This document shows, one piece after another, positions 38,837-47,733 of a stretch of DNA of 64,000 nucleotides (its first letter is position 1; every line of letters begins with the position of its first letter). The translations under genes and the position numbers were made by a program. The DNA is from JBHIFB01 sp046760905 (lineage in GTDB: Bacteria; Gemmatimonadota; CAZMKB01). The stretch is taken from contig JBHIFB010000001.1 in assembly GCA_046760905.1 (NCBI GenBank), positions 47,515 to 111,514 of the forward strand, in the 5' to 3' direction. The notes below the pieces were generated by a model. That model did no database searches. It worked only from the letters and a program-made list of their open reading frames with translations, and was not told where the DNA came from.

Positions 38837-40744
38837 TTACCGGATGTAACCGAGGGCCTTTAGCCTTTCTTTGATTTCGGCATCAGCATCCGAGGAAATC
38901 GCCACCGGTATCATCTTTTCTCCGGTCTCATACGTATCAATGTATCTTACCGGATGTCTCTCCAGGAAACCTTCCTCGATCACCTCGGTGAGAGGGCGCC
39001 CATCCATATCGAGGGCGACCGGCAGTCCAAATAGTGTGAGTATTGTGGGAGTTATGTCGAATATGGAAGCGCCGCTCAAGCTCACTCCCCTTTTGATGTT
39101 CTCGCCTGCAAGTATTATGATTCCTTTGCGCCTGTGTTTACCCGAGTAGCTTGTACCGGCAAGGTCAAGTTCACTGCTCCCTTCCTCCTCCCAAGCACCG
39201 AACCCATGATCTGAGAGGATGAGGTAAGTGACATCGAGGGAATTAACGGCGATGTGCTTTCCCACGACATCATCAAGGAAAGAATAGTATTTCCGGATAA
39301 TATCACCGAAAAGCCTTATATCCTCCTTTCTCACACCATCGAAATGGGTGGGATCCATGTACTTCCAGAACAAATGTGACGCGAAGTCGGGTCCCCAGAA
39401 GTAAGTGATATACAAAGAGGTCGGGTGATTTTCCAGCATGTAGACGCTCAATTCCGCCATGTAGTTATCTCTTTTGAAGTGACGCCTGAAGGAGTTGAAA
39501 TTCTCTTTCACTCCGCTTGTGGCAATGATCGAGAAGATGCTGTCGCGTTCGAGGTCTTTCCATGGGCTGAGGAAAAGCGAGATGGCTTTCTCATCTGTGA
39601 AGAATGCATGCTTTGGATACTGTTTCAGTAAATCTGGTGGATATACCGACATTTCCGTGGCCCACTGGATTCTGCTCGTGATTACATAACCCCTTTCGAT
39701 TGGCTCAGCAGGCCACAAACTCCACAGGCCCACTACTCCCACATCGAGCCCTGACTTGCTTATAATTTCCCAGCTCCTTGTGCATTTTCTCACGGTGCTG
39801 GTCGTAGGAATCGTCTCAACCACGTTTTCAACGACTGGAAGTCTAAAAGGAAGAACAGACTTCATAAGAGGCAATCTCATGACCGCGAAATCGAAGATCC
39901 CATGCTTTTTCTCCTTCTTCCCGGTAAATATGGATTCCCATATCGCCGGGGTTCTCATACCCATCCCCGCACTATTCGTAAAAGCCTTAAGCGTGGAAAC
40001 ATTCGAGAGCAGAGGGCCATACGACCCATTATCCATCAGGAATTTTATATTCGGGAGTTTTCCTCTTTCTATCATCCCATCCATGATGTCCCAGGTAGCA
40101 CCGTCGAGACAGATGATCACGAGCCGGGAACCGGTTTCTTCACGCAGGAGGGTGGGAGGGGTCGACCCATCAGCGCTGCCGGGGCCACTTATTTGTGAAA
40201 CGTAAAATGCAACGGCTGATAGAAGGAGAGGAGCACACAGGATGAGGATGATATAACGGGCAGCTTGTTTCTTGTTCGATCTACTGAAGGCTCTCTTTAT
40301 TTTCAGTGGGATGTCCTTTAACGAGATTCCTACGCCGAGGCATATCGCACATAAGATAAAAAGCACAGGCAAAAACCACCGGCTCCTGAAGTCGAATGGT
40401 CTGTCAATGAGCATCCATAAGAGCATCAGAATCGATAAGAAGACGGGAACCGAAAAAGCAATCGTATAGATGGCAAGAGGCTCGAGGAGTCTCCCTCTTC
40501 TTCTCAGGATTGAATCGATACCTGCGACAGGAAGCCAGAGTATTACGCCCAGGAGGGCGAGAGAGACAAGTGAGAGCAAAAGCACATACAGCTGTAGTAT
40601 CAAAGTGTCGCGAAGCAGGACCGGCATGCCAACTATGAAGGACAAGCCATAGAAAATAACAAGGGAATACGGAATACTGAATCCCAAACCGCAGAGGACA
40701 GAGCTTCTACAATATGTCGCCAAAGGGATCTTCGAATCATTCAT
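38837..40744 (-). CDS. Membrane-anchored type I phosphodiesterase/alkaline phosphatase superfamily protein
   Basis: A 635-aa protein with five or six N-terminal transmembrane helices (to about residue 182), then an extracytoplasmic catalytic domain. LVIICLDGATWDIMDGMI gives metal ligand Asp214; the nucleophile is Thr265 (MRTPAIWESIFTG), followed by HGIFDF. The later ILSDHGFG and DITPTIL strands complete the metal site. It ends LKALGYIR. The first residues overlap the glycosyltransferase gene upstream by 4 bp, so it is made together with it. Probably modifies or releases surface glycans, lipids or phosphodiesters; the substrate is unknown. Confidence 0.82.
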   Translation of the reverse strand: MNDSKIPLATYCRSSVLCGLGFSIPYSLVIFYGLSFIVGMPVLLRDTLILQLYVLLLSLVSLALLGVILWLPVAGIDSILRRRGRLLEPLAIYTIAFSVPVFLSILMLLWMLIDRPFDFRSRWFLPVLFILCAICLGVGISLKDIPLKIKRAFSRSNKKQAARYIILILCAPLLLSAVAFYVSQISGPGSADGSTPPTLLREETGSRLVIICLDGATWDIMDGMIERGKLPNIKFLMDNGSYGPLLSNVSTLKAFTNSAGMGMRTPAIWESIFTGKKEKKHGIFDFAVMRLPLMKSVLPFRLPVVENVVETIPTTSTVRKCTRSWEIISKSGLDVGVVGLWSLWPAEPIERGYVITSRIQWATEMSVYPPDLLKQYPKHAFFTDEKAISLFLSPWKDLERDSIFSIIATSGVKENFNSFRRHFKRDNYMAELSVYMLENHPTSLYITYFWGPDFASHLFWKYMDPTHFDGVRKEDIRLFGDIIRKYYSFLDDVVGKHIAVNSLDVTYLILSDHGFGAWEEEGSSELDLAGTSYSGKHRRKGIIILAGENIKRGVSLSGASIFDITPTILTLFGLPVALDMDGRPLTEVIEEGFLERHPVRYIDTYETGEKMIPVAISSDADAEIKERLKALGYIR

Positions 40745-41943
40745 AAATTCCCCATCCCCTTTATCGGTATACCACGAGTCTTAGCATATTCCTCGATAAT
40801 CTCGACTGTCTTCCTCGCGCGCACATCCCAGGTGTTCGCCCTTGCTACCCTCAAGCGCTCCTCGATTTTATCCTCTCCCTCAGCAAGTGCCTTTTCCAGT
40901 GCTTCGATAAAATCCTCTGTCCCTTCACAGAGGTATAGAACGTTCTGATAATCGGCAAGTGCCGGAATGTAAATTGACACCACGGCTTTCCCACCGGCAA
41001 GGTGCTCAAATGTTTTTGTCGGGAATGCGTATTTGCTCCAATCTCCCTGACGGTAAGGCATATAACAGACATCAAGGCCTTTCGTGTATGCCGGTAATTC
41101 TGCGAGTGTCTTCTTCCCGAGAAAATGTACGTTACCGATACCTTTCACATGGGAAGGTACTGGAGTGAAGTGAGGACCAATTAAAACCTGATGCCAGTGT
41201 GGTCTTCGCTTTGAAATTTCTAAAATAAGCTCCCAGTCCATTCGGAGATTGTCGATGTTGCCGATGAAGCCTATACGGGGGTGGGGAATCGAGTCGAGAT
41301 CCTCAGGAATCACTGCATCCGGGCTCAACGCTTGCTCGAAAAGTCCGGTATCGACTCCCGGTGGAAAGAGATAGGTTCTTGGATGGATTTTGCTCTTCGC
41401 TTCGTAGAGCGTTTTCGTGGTCGTGAAAACTATGTCTGCTTTCTCTATGAATTCCCTCTCGAGACGGCTGAGTCCCAGTTTTCTCCTCTTCGGAATCACG
41501 AAAGCAGAAACCTCGTCATGGCAGCCATAAATGACTAACTTACTACCGAGTCGGGGCGAAGGGGAGATCATAAACGGTGCGTACACCCAGAGAATCGGTT
41601 CTTCGAATCCAATTTTCTGGAAGACCTTTCGTAACGACCGTTCTATCCTCTTCCTGTTGAACCTGTCGTTCGCCCCTAAGATCCCGTACTGGAGTAAAAG
41701 CGGTGGCGGAGTGTAAAGATACATGTTTTCGTCGATTGTTTGAATGCCGGCTCTCCAGTTCTTCCACTGCTTCTTGAGATTCGGGATAAGCGAAGGGTGG
41801 AGAAGGAACGTGGCTAGTGAGAATGGGGGGTCCACGAATAAGACTCTGTTCTCCCTCTTCAGTTTGTTCATCATGTGATGCATTAAAAGGGGTACGAAAT
41901 CATACGTCACCCATGAAAGGCATACGATGTTCTCACCCTTCAT
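40741..41943 (-). CDS. Glycosyltransferase, GT-B fold (GT1/GT4-like)
   Basis: A 400-aa GT-B glycosyltransferase. Its N-terminal Rossmann part includes LLMHHMMNKLKRENRVLFVDPP and VIYGCHDEVSAF. Its C-terminal nucleotide-sugar part includes PRIGFIGNIDNLRMDWELI, NVHFLGKKTLAELPAY, LDVCYMPYRQ and the acceptor-proximal FPTKTFEHLAGGKAVV (E-x7-E region replaced by K-T-F-E). It is similar to enzymes seen in Epi/exopolysaccharide loci. It forms a two-gene unit with the phosphodiesterase-like gene downstream. Confidence 0.85.
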   Translation of the reverse strand: MKGENIVCLSWVTYDFVPLLMHHMMNKLKRENRVLFVDPPFSLATFLLHPSLIPNLKKQWKNWRAGIQTIDENMYLYTPPPLLLQYGILGANDRFNRKRIERSLRKVFQKIGFEEPILWVYAPFMISPSPRLGSKLVIYGCHDEVSAFVIPKRRKLGLSRLEREFIEKADIVFTTTKTLYEAKSKIHPRTYLFPPGVDTGLFEQALSPDAVIPEDLDSIPHPRIGFIGNIDNLRMDWELILEISKRRPHWHQVLIGPHFTPVPSHVKGIGNVHFLGKKTLAELPAYTKGLDVCYMPYRQGDWSKYAFPTKTFEHLAGGKAVVSIYIPALADYQNVLYLCEGTEDFIEALEKALAEGEDKIEERLRVARANTWDVRARKTVEIIEEYAKTRGIPIKGMGNL

Positions 41944-42025
41944 TTAAATCTCCTCGATGTCAATTTCGCTAACTTCACGGAAAAGCTCAGCAATCATCAG
42001 AAGTCAAGTATATGAAAAATGAGCA

Positions 42026-42034
42026 ATTATAGCA
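42026..42034 (-). promoter_or_regulatory. Extended -10 promoter candidate for the GT operon
   Basis: The minus strand reads TTGCTATAAT, a perfect TATAAT with the TGn extension, about 80 bp upstream of the glycosyltransferase start. No good -35 box is present. Confidence 0.4.
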
Positions 42035-42120
42035 AGGACCGCAATCTCATGCGATGTGCCTGATCCCTTCATGTTCATACATCCTGTCCAAATGAGGCAT
42101 GATTCATACGGTTGGTGTTG

Positions 42121-42405
42121 CTATACTGGAAAGAAGAAAGCTCTTATAAGCAGGATGAGAAGGTATGCCCCTACGAAGCCCAGAACCAACAACACTATTG
42201 AATCCTGTAAGAAACCCTTATGTTCCTTTCTCAATTCCTCGATGAAATCGTACTTCTTATCGGGTGAGATCCATCTACCATTATAGAGAAGTTCACCTCT
42301 ATCCTTTCTGACTTTATATTCGTCAAGGAGCATATCGACAAGCTTGCGCCGTATGTTCTTCTGGTATGCATCTCCCACACTGTCAGGCGTATTTCTGGGC
42401 ATCAT
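42121..42405 (-). CDS. Small membrane protein of the Wzz-like operon
   Basis: A 94-aa protein with a soluble, charged N-terminal part (RRKLVDMLLDEYKVRKDRG, LYNGRWISPDKKYDFIEELR) and a C-terminal transmembrane helix (SIVLLVLGFVGAYLLILLIRAF). No known domain. It lies 11 bp after the preceding small membrane protein and appears co-transcribed with the co-polymerase gene from the sigma-54 promoter. Confidence 0.6.
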   Translation of the reverse strand: MMPRNTPDSVGDAYQKNIRRKLVDMLLDEYKVRKDRGELLYNGRWISPDKKYDFIEELRKEHKGFLQDSIVLLVLGFVGAYLLILLIRAFFFPV

Positions 42406-42416
42406 CGAGAAGTCCT

Positions 42417-42650
42417 CTATGAAAAGATTTTCATGACGAGAAGCACTATTAGTATTGAGATTATCCCGGTATATGTTCCAATCATCACCTCGAAGACCAC
42501 CCTCAGAACAGGTATTCTCTTCAGGAATGGGGACTCCTCTTCCAGAATAAGATCCATCTCAGCGCTTCTCATCCTTGCGATGGCTTTACTGAGCCGTACC
42601 TTTTCTTCCATCAATATCCGGGATTTTTCTTCCCCTGGTAGTTCCTGCAT
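42417..42650 (-). CDS. Very small membrane protein of the Wzz-like operon
   Basis: A 77-aa protein, helical and charged for about 45 residues, then a transmembrane segment (VMIGTYTGIISILIVLLVMKIF). The topology matches the neighbouring 94-aa protein: cytoplasmic helix plus C-terminal anchor. It starts directly after the co-polymerase stop (2 bp). Unknown family; likely an accessory of the polysaccharide complex (inference from position only). Confidence 0.6.
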   Translation of the reverse strand: MQELPGEEKSRILMEEKVRLSKAIARMRSAEMDLILEEESPFLKRIPVLRVVFEVMIGTYTGIISILIVLLVMKIFS

Positions 42651-42651
42651 C

Positions 42652-44043
42652 CTATTCTCCGAGGAATACCCCTCTTAGATCTTCGGCTGTCATCTCTTCC
42701 ATCACCCTCTCTCTTCGCCGCGCTTCACGGCTCTCCCATATCAAGCACATGAGGATGCCCACAAGCAGGGATAGAGTGAGTGAAACCAACAGGTTGATCG
42801 TGGTCTTAGGGTATGCGGGTGTCCTTCGCACCTTCGCTTCGTCTAAAATAACGAACCTGGCCCCCTCCTGCTGCTCCTGGAATTTTATTTCCTCGAGCTT
42901 TAAAGCCAGAGAATTGTTCAAACGATTCAACATAAGTGATTCTCTCTTGAGCTTCACAAAGTCATACTGGATCTGGGTGAGATCTTGAAATCCATCTGCC
43001 AGATTTTCCACTGCCGTATCAAGAATGTCATTCTTTGAAAGTAGGACCTCCCTCTTTATTTGAAGATCTATATAGTCTTCCTTCAGCTTGCCAACGATTG
43101 GATTGATGGGTTCTGAATAACTATCGAAGATTTTCTCTATCTCTTTTTTCAGCATGTCTTGCGTCTCTTGTAATGCAGCTCTCAGGGCGATGATCTCGGG
43201 ATGTTCTTCCGTATATGTCTGTTTTAGTTCAGCGATCCTGATTTCGAGGCTTGCCGCTTTTGCTCTGAGCTGCAGGACGACCTCATTCGTGCCTAGTGAA
43301 TGCTCGATGGCATCAGCACCGGCGAGGTTCATTTGCTCGGTCAGTGCTTCCATCTTTACGCTGTTTTCAAGCATCAGCACTTGAGTGGTGAGTTTCTGAG
43401 TACGCAAGTTCGCATCGAGGTTAATGAGCTTCTCGATTTCCTTGTTCACTGAAATTACTTCATGATCACCCAGGAAGTGCCTCAACGCCTCCTCTGTGGA
43501 ATCCGTTCTTGCTCTAACTCGTTCGATTTGATCTTCTATGAAAGTCTTCAACCTGCCTGCTCCCGCACCTATAGTGGTCGTTGTCTCCAGGAAATGACTC
43601 GCAGACTTTGGATAAGTGTTTGCCACCCTTGAAGCGATTTCAGGATCGCTGTCCCGGACTTTGATCTTGAATATTCCCTCCTTGGACACATCCATGGTGG
43701 CGTTTGTCCTGATGGCCTCCGGAGTTCTCCCTGGGATTTCACTTGCAACTTTTTCCGCAACTGTCCTTGACAGGAGAATCTGCAGTATGCCCTGTATCGT
43801 TACGTTGGATGATATCGGTATCGGGACCCGAGGCCTTACCAGCTCTCTCGTTTTTCCGGTCAATGCGACTTGCTGTGCCTGATACGTAGGCAGGTAGAAG
43901 GTGACCTGAGATTCATAATGCTTCGGGAGCAGGAGAGACAGGAGGAAGCTGACTGTGAGAGCGGATATCATGATCGCCCCGATCGTTCGCCTCCTACGTT
44001 TTATGACATCGATATAATCTGATGGGGTTTTAATTCCTTTCAT
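42652..44043 (-). CDS. Polysaccharide co-polymerase (Wzz/GNVR family)
   Basis: A 463-aa chain-length determinant protein. TM1 is at about 21-40 (IGAIMISALTVSFLLSLLL), followed by the Wzz signature YESQVTFYLPTYQA. A long periplasmic coiled coil (about 190-400) ends in the Pro-rich VRRTPAYPKTTIN just before TM2 (LLVSLTLSLLVGILMCLIWE). No kinase domain follows. It controls chain length or export of an exopolysaccharide in the inner membrane. Two tiny membrane proteins follow; a sigma-54 promoter precedes it. Confidence 0.88.
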   Translation of the reverse strand: MKGIKTPSDYIDVIKRRRRTIGAIMISALTVSFLLSLLLPKHYESQVTFYLPTYQAQQVALTGKTRELVRPRVPIPISSNVTIQGILQILLSRTVAEKVASEIPGRTPEAIRTNATMDVSKEGIFKIKVRDSDPEIASRVANTYPKSASHFLETTTTIGAGAGRLKTFIEDQIERVRARTDSTEEALRHFLGDHEVISVNKEIEKLINLDANLRTQKLTTQVLMLENSVKMEALTEQMNLAGADAIEHSLGTNEVVLQLRAKAASLEIRIAELKQTYTEEHPEIIALRAALQETQDMLKKEIEKIFDSYSEPINPIVGKLKEDYIDLQIKREVLLSKNDILDTAVENLADGFQDLTQIQYDFVKLKRESLMLNRLNNSLALKLEEIKFQEQQEGARFVILDEAKVRRTPAYPKTTINLLVSLTLSLLVGILMCLIWESREARRRERVMEEMTAEDLRGVFLGE

Positions 44044-44206
44044 AAGATATCTCCTGATGATAGGATCTCCCTAGTATAAAGATGGATTTTAGCCCGTATC
44101 ACTGTATGCCTCTTTAAAATCGTATCAATTCAGATTTCAGTAAAATAAAGTTCGGACATGGATATTTGTTCCTCTGAAACAAAAAAAATAAATCATTTAC
44201 AAAATT

Positions 44207-44223
44207 TAGCAATATTTGTGCCT
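44207..44223 (-). promoter_or_regulatory. Sigma-54 (-24/-12) promoter of the Wzz-like operon
   Basis: The minus strand reads GGCACAAATATTGC: GG of the -24 box (44221-44222) and GC of the -12 box (44209-44210) are separated by exactly 10 bp. It matches TGGCACR-N4-TTGCW except for the first T. About 165 bp upstream of the start at 44043. Confidence 0.65.
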
Positions 44224-44259
44224 CTTTTGTTTTTCAATGGTTCTTCCCATGGATTTCCG

Positions 44260-44276
44260 TGGCATTTCAAATGGCA
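44260..44276. promoter_or_regulatory. 17-bp dyad upstream of sigma-54 promoter, candidate activator site
   Basis: TGGCATTTCAAATGGCA is an imperfect palindrome with 14 of 17 symmetric positions, about 40 bp upstream of the -24 box. It has the same outline (TGSC-N9-GGCA) as a site upstream of the other sigma-54 promoter. Confidence 0.35.
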
Positions 44277-44317
44277 ACGGCCAATCTCCATGCAATCGCA
44301 GGTTTGTGTAGAGTCAT

Positions 44318-46270
44318 TCAGCGTCTTACCCGTACGGTGGTTGAGTTGAACATCGGGCCCTTTCCGAGCTTTTGATGTTCATCGGATGTTATGCTGTTCA
44401 TCGGTTCGCCTCCGAGCGATATCAACTGGCGGGGAGACCAGAGAACGCCTTTGGGGACCTCCGGTGTCACTTTCACCCTCAGCCTGATGCTACCAAGGTC
44501 GTTTTGTACCGTTACTTCGTCACTTTCTTCTATCCCAAGACGGCTAGCATCGGGAGGGCTCATCATGAGAAATGGGGGTATTGGTCCGTATTCCCCCCTG
44601 AATTGCGTATTGGTGTAATTCCGGCTGGCGGTATTGAGTAAGAAGAACTCGTCGGGTCCGGCTTTCAGGGGACGGTGCCTCGGCAGCGGCCCGAACCCCT
44701 GTCTCTGTGCCATCTCCGAATAGAATTCAAGCTTTCCGGATGGTGTCCTGTATCTTTCCGGTGGTTTTGGAACGAGGTGGAGATCTTTGCCCGCCTTCAA
44801 ATCCTTTAAGGACCCGTCCTCGATTGCGCCATCGAGCGCCTTCTCGAGTGCCTTCAGAGGCTCCTCATACAGCCACTCATCATGAAGATTCAATCTCCTC
44901 GCCAGCTCCCTCATCACCCACACCTCATCCCTGCTATCTCCCAGGGGCTCGATCGCCTTCCGTGACAGGCGGATGTGACGGTGCGACCAGGGTATGACGA
45001 GATCGTCTTTCTCCAGAAAGGTAGGAGCGGGCAGTACAACATCAGCGTAGTCTGTTGTTTCCGTCCAATGCGTCTCATGAACAGCCGTGAAAATGTCTCC
45101 GGCTGAGAGCCTGTGCCGGAAGTCAGTCTGGTTCGGCAGGGTGAGGGCCGGGTTCATGCTGTATATGAAGAGGAACCTGAACTCTCCCTTACTCAAGGTT
45201 GTGCTCAAAGAGACCTGGCTGGTGATTTTCGACACCCCACCGGTTAGGGATTGGCCGGTGAGGTACTCACTGTCGATGATGTACGCACGCCCGTTGGTGT
45301 ATAGGAAACCACGGTACTGTCCTCTCAGGGCAGGGATTAAAGAAACCGCCCTCACGAGATCTGCCCCGTTGTAATTCTTTTGCAATCCGATCCCAATCAA
45401 AGTTGCGCTCTGGTTCGATTCCGCATAGGCCTTGCCTAGCTCACAGACTTTAGTCCATTCCAATCCTGTCTCCTCACAGATCCTTTCGGGTGACCATGAG
45501 AGGGCCTCTTCCCTTAGCTTTTCGAATCCGATCGTTTTCTCATTGATGAAGTCGAGATCGACATGGCCGTTCATGATAAGGTAACGATATACCCCCATCG
45601 CCAACGCCACATCACTCCCAGGTGCGGGGCGTATCCAGAGGTCTGCACCTTTCGCAGATTGACTCTGCCTGGGGTCGATCGTAATGATCACCGCACCGTT
45701 TTTCTTCCGCGCTTCGGTCGCAAGGGACCACAGGTGGGGTGAGCTCACAGGAGCATTAAACCCCCAGAAGATAATGGGATCAGCTATGTTGATTTCTTCG
45801 GGTTGGATTCCGTAGCTCTCACCATAGTGAAATGAGAGCCCAGCGTGGCCTGAAGTACTGCATATCGCATAGTCCGTTGATACTGCCCCGATAGCGTTCC
45901 AAAGCCTGTGAGGGAATAGCAGAGAAAACACTCCCTGGTTCCCGGCATAATCCAAAAGCAGAACCGAATCGCTTCCATGCTCATCGATCGTCTCAACAAG
46001 CCTTCGGGCGATCATATCAAGCGCTTCAGTCCAGGTTGCTTTCCTGAATCCTCTTCCGGGTTTTCCTCCCGTACGGACATGTGGATAGAGCACCCTGTCT
46101 TGGTAGACTCTGACAGCGTCCTTGTTTCCTCTCGGGCAGGTAAATCCCCGGGTTATGGGATTGGATGGGTCACCTTTTACCGATCTCACCTTCCCATCAT
46201 CATCGACTGTGACTATCATGAAACAGGAATCGTAGCAATCCCTGGAACACACTGTTCTTACCGTTCTCAT
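44318..46270 (-). CDS. Molybdopterin (bis-MGD) oxidoreductase, catalytic subunit
   Basis: A 650-aa DMSO-reductase-superfamily protein. A 4Fe-4S site is formed by Cys8, Cys12, Cys16 and Cys45 (VCSRDCYDSC ... FTCPRG). MGD-binding segments are WGFNAPVSS, TIDPRQSQSAKGADLW, GSDVALAMG and the C-terminal molydopterin-dinucleotide domain (FFLLNTASRNYTNTQF ... VTPEVPKGVLWSPRQ). Cys137 (YAICSTSG) aligns with the Cys/Sec metal-ligand position of formate dehydrogenase-like enzymes (inference). No Tat signal, so it is cytoplasmic. There are no electron-transfer or membrane subunits next to it. Substrate unknown. Confidence 0.9.
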   Translation of the reverse strand: MRTVRTVCSRDCYDSCFMIVTVDDDGKVRSVKGDPSNPITRGFTCPRGNKDAVRVYQDRVLYPHVRTGGKPGRGFRKATWTEALDMIARRLVETIDEHGSDSVLLLDYAGNQGVFSLLFPHRLWNAIGAVSTDYAICSTSGHAGLSFHYGESYGIQPEEINIADPIIFWGFNAPVSSPHLWSLATEARKKNGAVIITIDPRQSQSAKGADLWIRPAPGSDVALAMGVYRYLIMNGHVDLDFINEKTIGFEKLREEALSWSPERICEETGLEWTKVCELGKAYAESNQSATLIGIGLQKNYNGADLVRAVSLIPALRGQYRGFLYTNGRAYIIDSEYLTGQSLTGGVSKITSQVSLSTTLSKGEFRFLFIYSMNPALTLPNQTDFRHRLSAGDIFTAVHETHWTETTDYADVVLPAPTFLEKDDLVIPWSHRHIRLSRKAIEPLGDSRDEVWVMRELARRLNLHDEWLYEEPLKALEKALDGAIEDGSLKDLKAGKDLHLVPKPPERYRTPSGKLEFYSEMAQRQGFGPLPRHRPLKAGPDEFFLLNTASRNYTNTQFRGEYGPIPPFLMMSPPDASRLGIEESDEVTVQNDLGSIRLRVKVTPEVPKGVLWSPRQLISLGGEPMNSITSDEHQKLGKGPMFNSTTVRVRR

Positions 46271-46584
46271 AGAAATTCTCTAATTAAACCGATCCGATCC
46301 GCTAGATCCCCTTTAGACCGTCAAGATTTTCAGGACAACTCCCCCTTCCAGCTCCTAGGGAGAAGATCCCGGAAAAGTAACCAGAATCTTAATCACATCC
46401 GGAGCTATCTCGGTTAGCACAGCCTCCAGTGCGGGCGTAAGAATCGTTCTTCGCTTCGTCAAGTATCCCCATATATGTGAGGGTCATGGTTGTTGAAGGA
46501 CCATTATGCGGAATATCGGCAATACACAGTTTTAAAGCAATAACGTAATTGGGGAGAGTCTCGATATTCGGTTTACAGCGCTTA
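46271..46584. other. Intergenic region, ~315 bp
   Basis: Between the PpiC-type gene and the molybdo-enzyme gene. I see no open frame with a ribosome-binding site, no terminator with a T-tract and no convincing promoter. Confidence 0.5.
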
Positions 46585-47568
46585 TCAAATCATCCTCTTT
46601 ATATCACTCTTACTCTTCAATTTTTCAAGGAGGGCTTCCATCTTCTCGCTGGTCTGTCCTCTCTTCAAAGTTTGTTCGATCGATTCCTCGACCTCTTCAA
46701 AGCTAGAGTAGCCGGCTCCTTTTCTATCGTAGACTTTTATGATGTGATAACCATAATTTGTCCGGACAACCCCGCTCACCTCTCCCACCTTCAATGCGAA
46801 CGCCGCTTCCTCGAAGGGTTTCACCATTTTTCCGCGTGAAAAATATCCCAGGTCCCCACCCTTTACCGAGCTGGGACAATCGGAGTATTCCGTGGCCAGA
46901 GTTGAGAAATCTTCTCCGTTATTGATCCTTGCGAGCAAGTCATCTATTCGGTTCTTTTTGCTCTCAATAGAGTCGGGCGGTTCATCCTTGTCCACCTGAA
47001 TCAGGATGTGTTTGGCCCCCACCTGCTCGTCGTGTTTGAACTCCTCTCTGTGTTCTTCGAAATACGCAGCTTTCTCTTCAGGAGTTACCTTGGTCTTATT
47101 CGTGATATTCTCCTCGATGTAGTTTGTTATAGCTACACTGCGGGAGACCTGGTGTCTTAATTTCTCTTCTGATAAGCCCTGTTTCGCCAAAGCTTCGTTG
47201 AATATCTCCTCACTCGGATACTGGCTCTTTATGTTCGCAAGTTCACGGGAAAGTTCATCCTCAGAAACTTCAAATCCCACTTTCTGGCTTTCCTGGTAGA
47301 GGAGCTCGGTCGATATCATCGTCTCGAGTATTTGATTTCGCAGCGAGTCCACTTTGGTAGAATCGAACTGCATGCCGAATGCCTTGTACCGTTCGATAAG
47401 GCCATCTAACGTAGTCTGAAGATCCTCCATGGGGATCACCGCCCCGTTGACAATGGCGGCCGCTTCTATCCCCGCATCTTGCGACTTCGATGAACACCCT
47501 GTTATTTGAATGGCCGCCACCGGAAGGATCAATAACGACGCAAGCAACGACACTCTCATCAATTTCAT
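46585..47568 (-). CDS. Peptidylprolyl isomerase (SurA/PpiC/PrsA-like) lipoprotein
   Basis: A 327-aa lipoprotein (VAAIQITGC, Cys25). The helical SurA-N chaperone region (about 35-170) contains AIVNGAVIPMEDLQTTL. It is followed by a parvulin rotamase domain (about 183-290: GAKHILIQVDKDEP, EDFSTLATEYSDCPSSVKGGDLGYFSRG, VSGVVRTNYGYHIIKV). It folds exported proteins at the periplasmic side. Genes for this family often occur in exopolysaccharide loci as well as outer-membrane biogenesis loci. Single gene; a GGAGGAGAT site precedes the ATG. Confidence 0.92.
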   Translation of the reverse strand: MKLMRVSLLASLLILPVAAIQITGCSSKSQDAGIEAAAIVNGAVIPMEDLQTTLDGLIERYKAFGMQFDSTKVDSLRNQILETMISTELLYQESQKVGFEVSEDELSRELANIKSQYPSEEIFNEALAKQGLSEEKLRHQVSRSVAITNYIEENITNKTKVTPEEKAAYFEEHREEFKHDEQVGAKHILIQVDKDEPPDSIESKKNRIDDLLARINNGEDFSTLATEYSDCPSSVKGGDLGYFSRGKMVKPFEEAAFALKVGEVSGVVRTNYGYHIIKVYDRKGAGYSSFEEVEESIEQTLKRGQTSEKMEALLEKLKSKSDIKRMI

Positions 47569-47733
47569 TTGATCTCCTCCTGAGAATTATGATCCAAGGG
47601 AGCCGTCAATGTATGCAATCCACATCTCCCCCAGAGGAGGCGAGAGTCGGGAAAGGACATAATTGAAGACTTGTTATTTGACATGAATTTACACACTTGT
47701 CTGATGGAAGTCAATGTAGCCGATGGATGCCTT

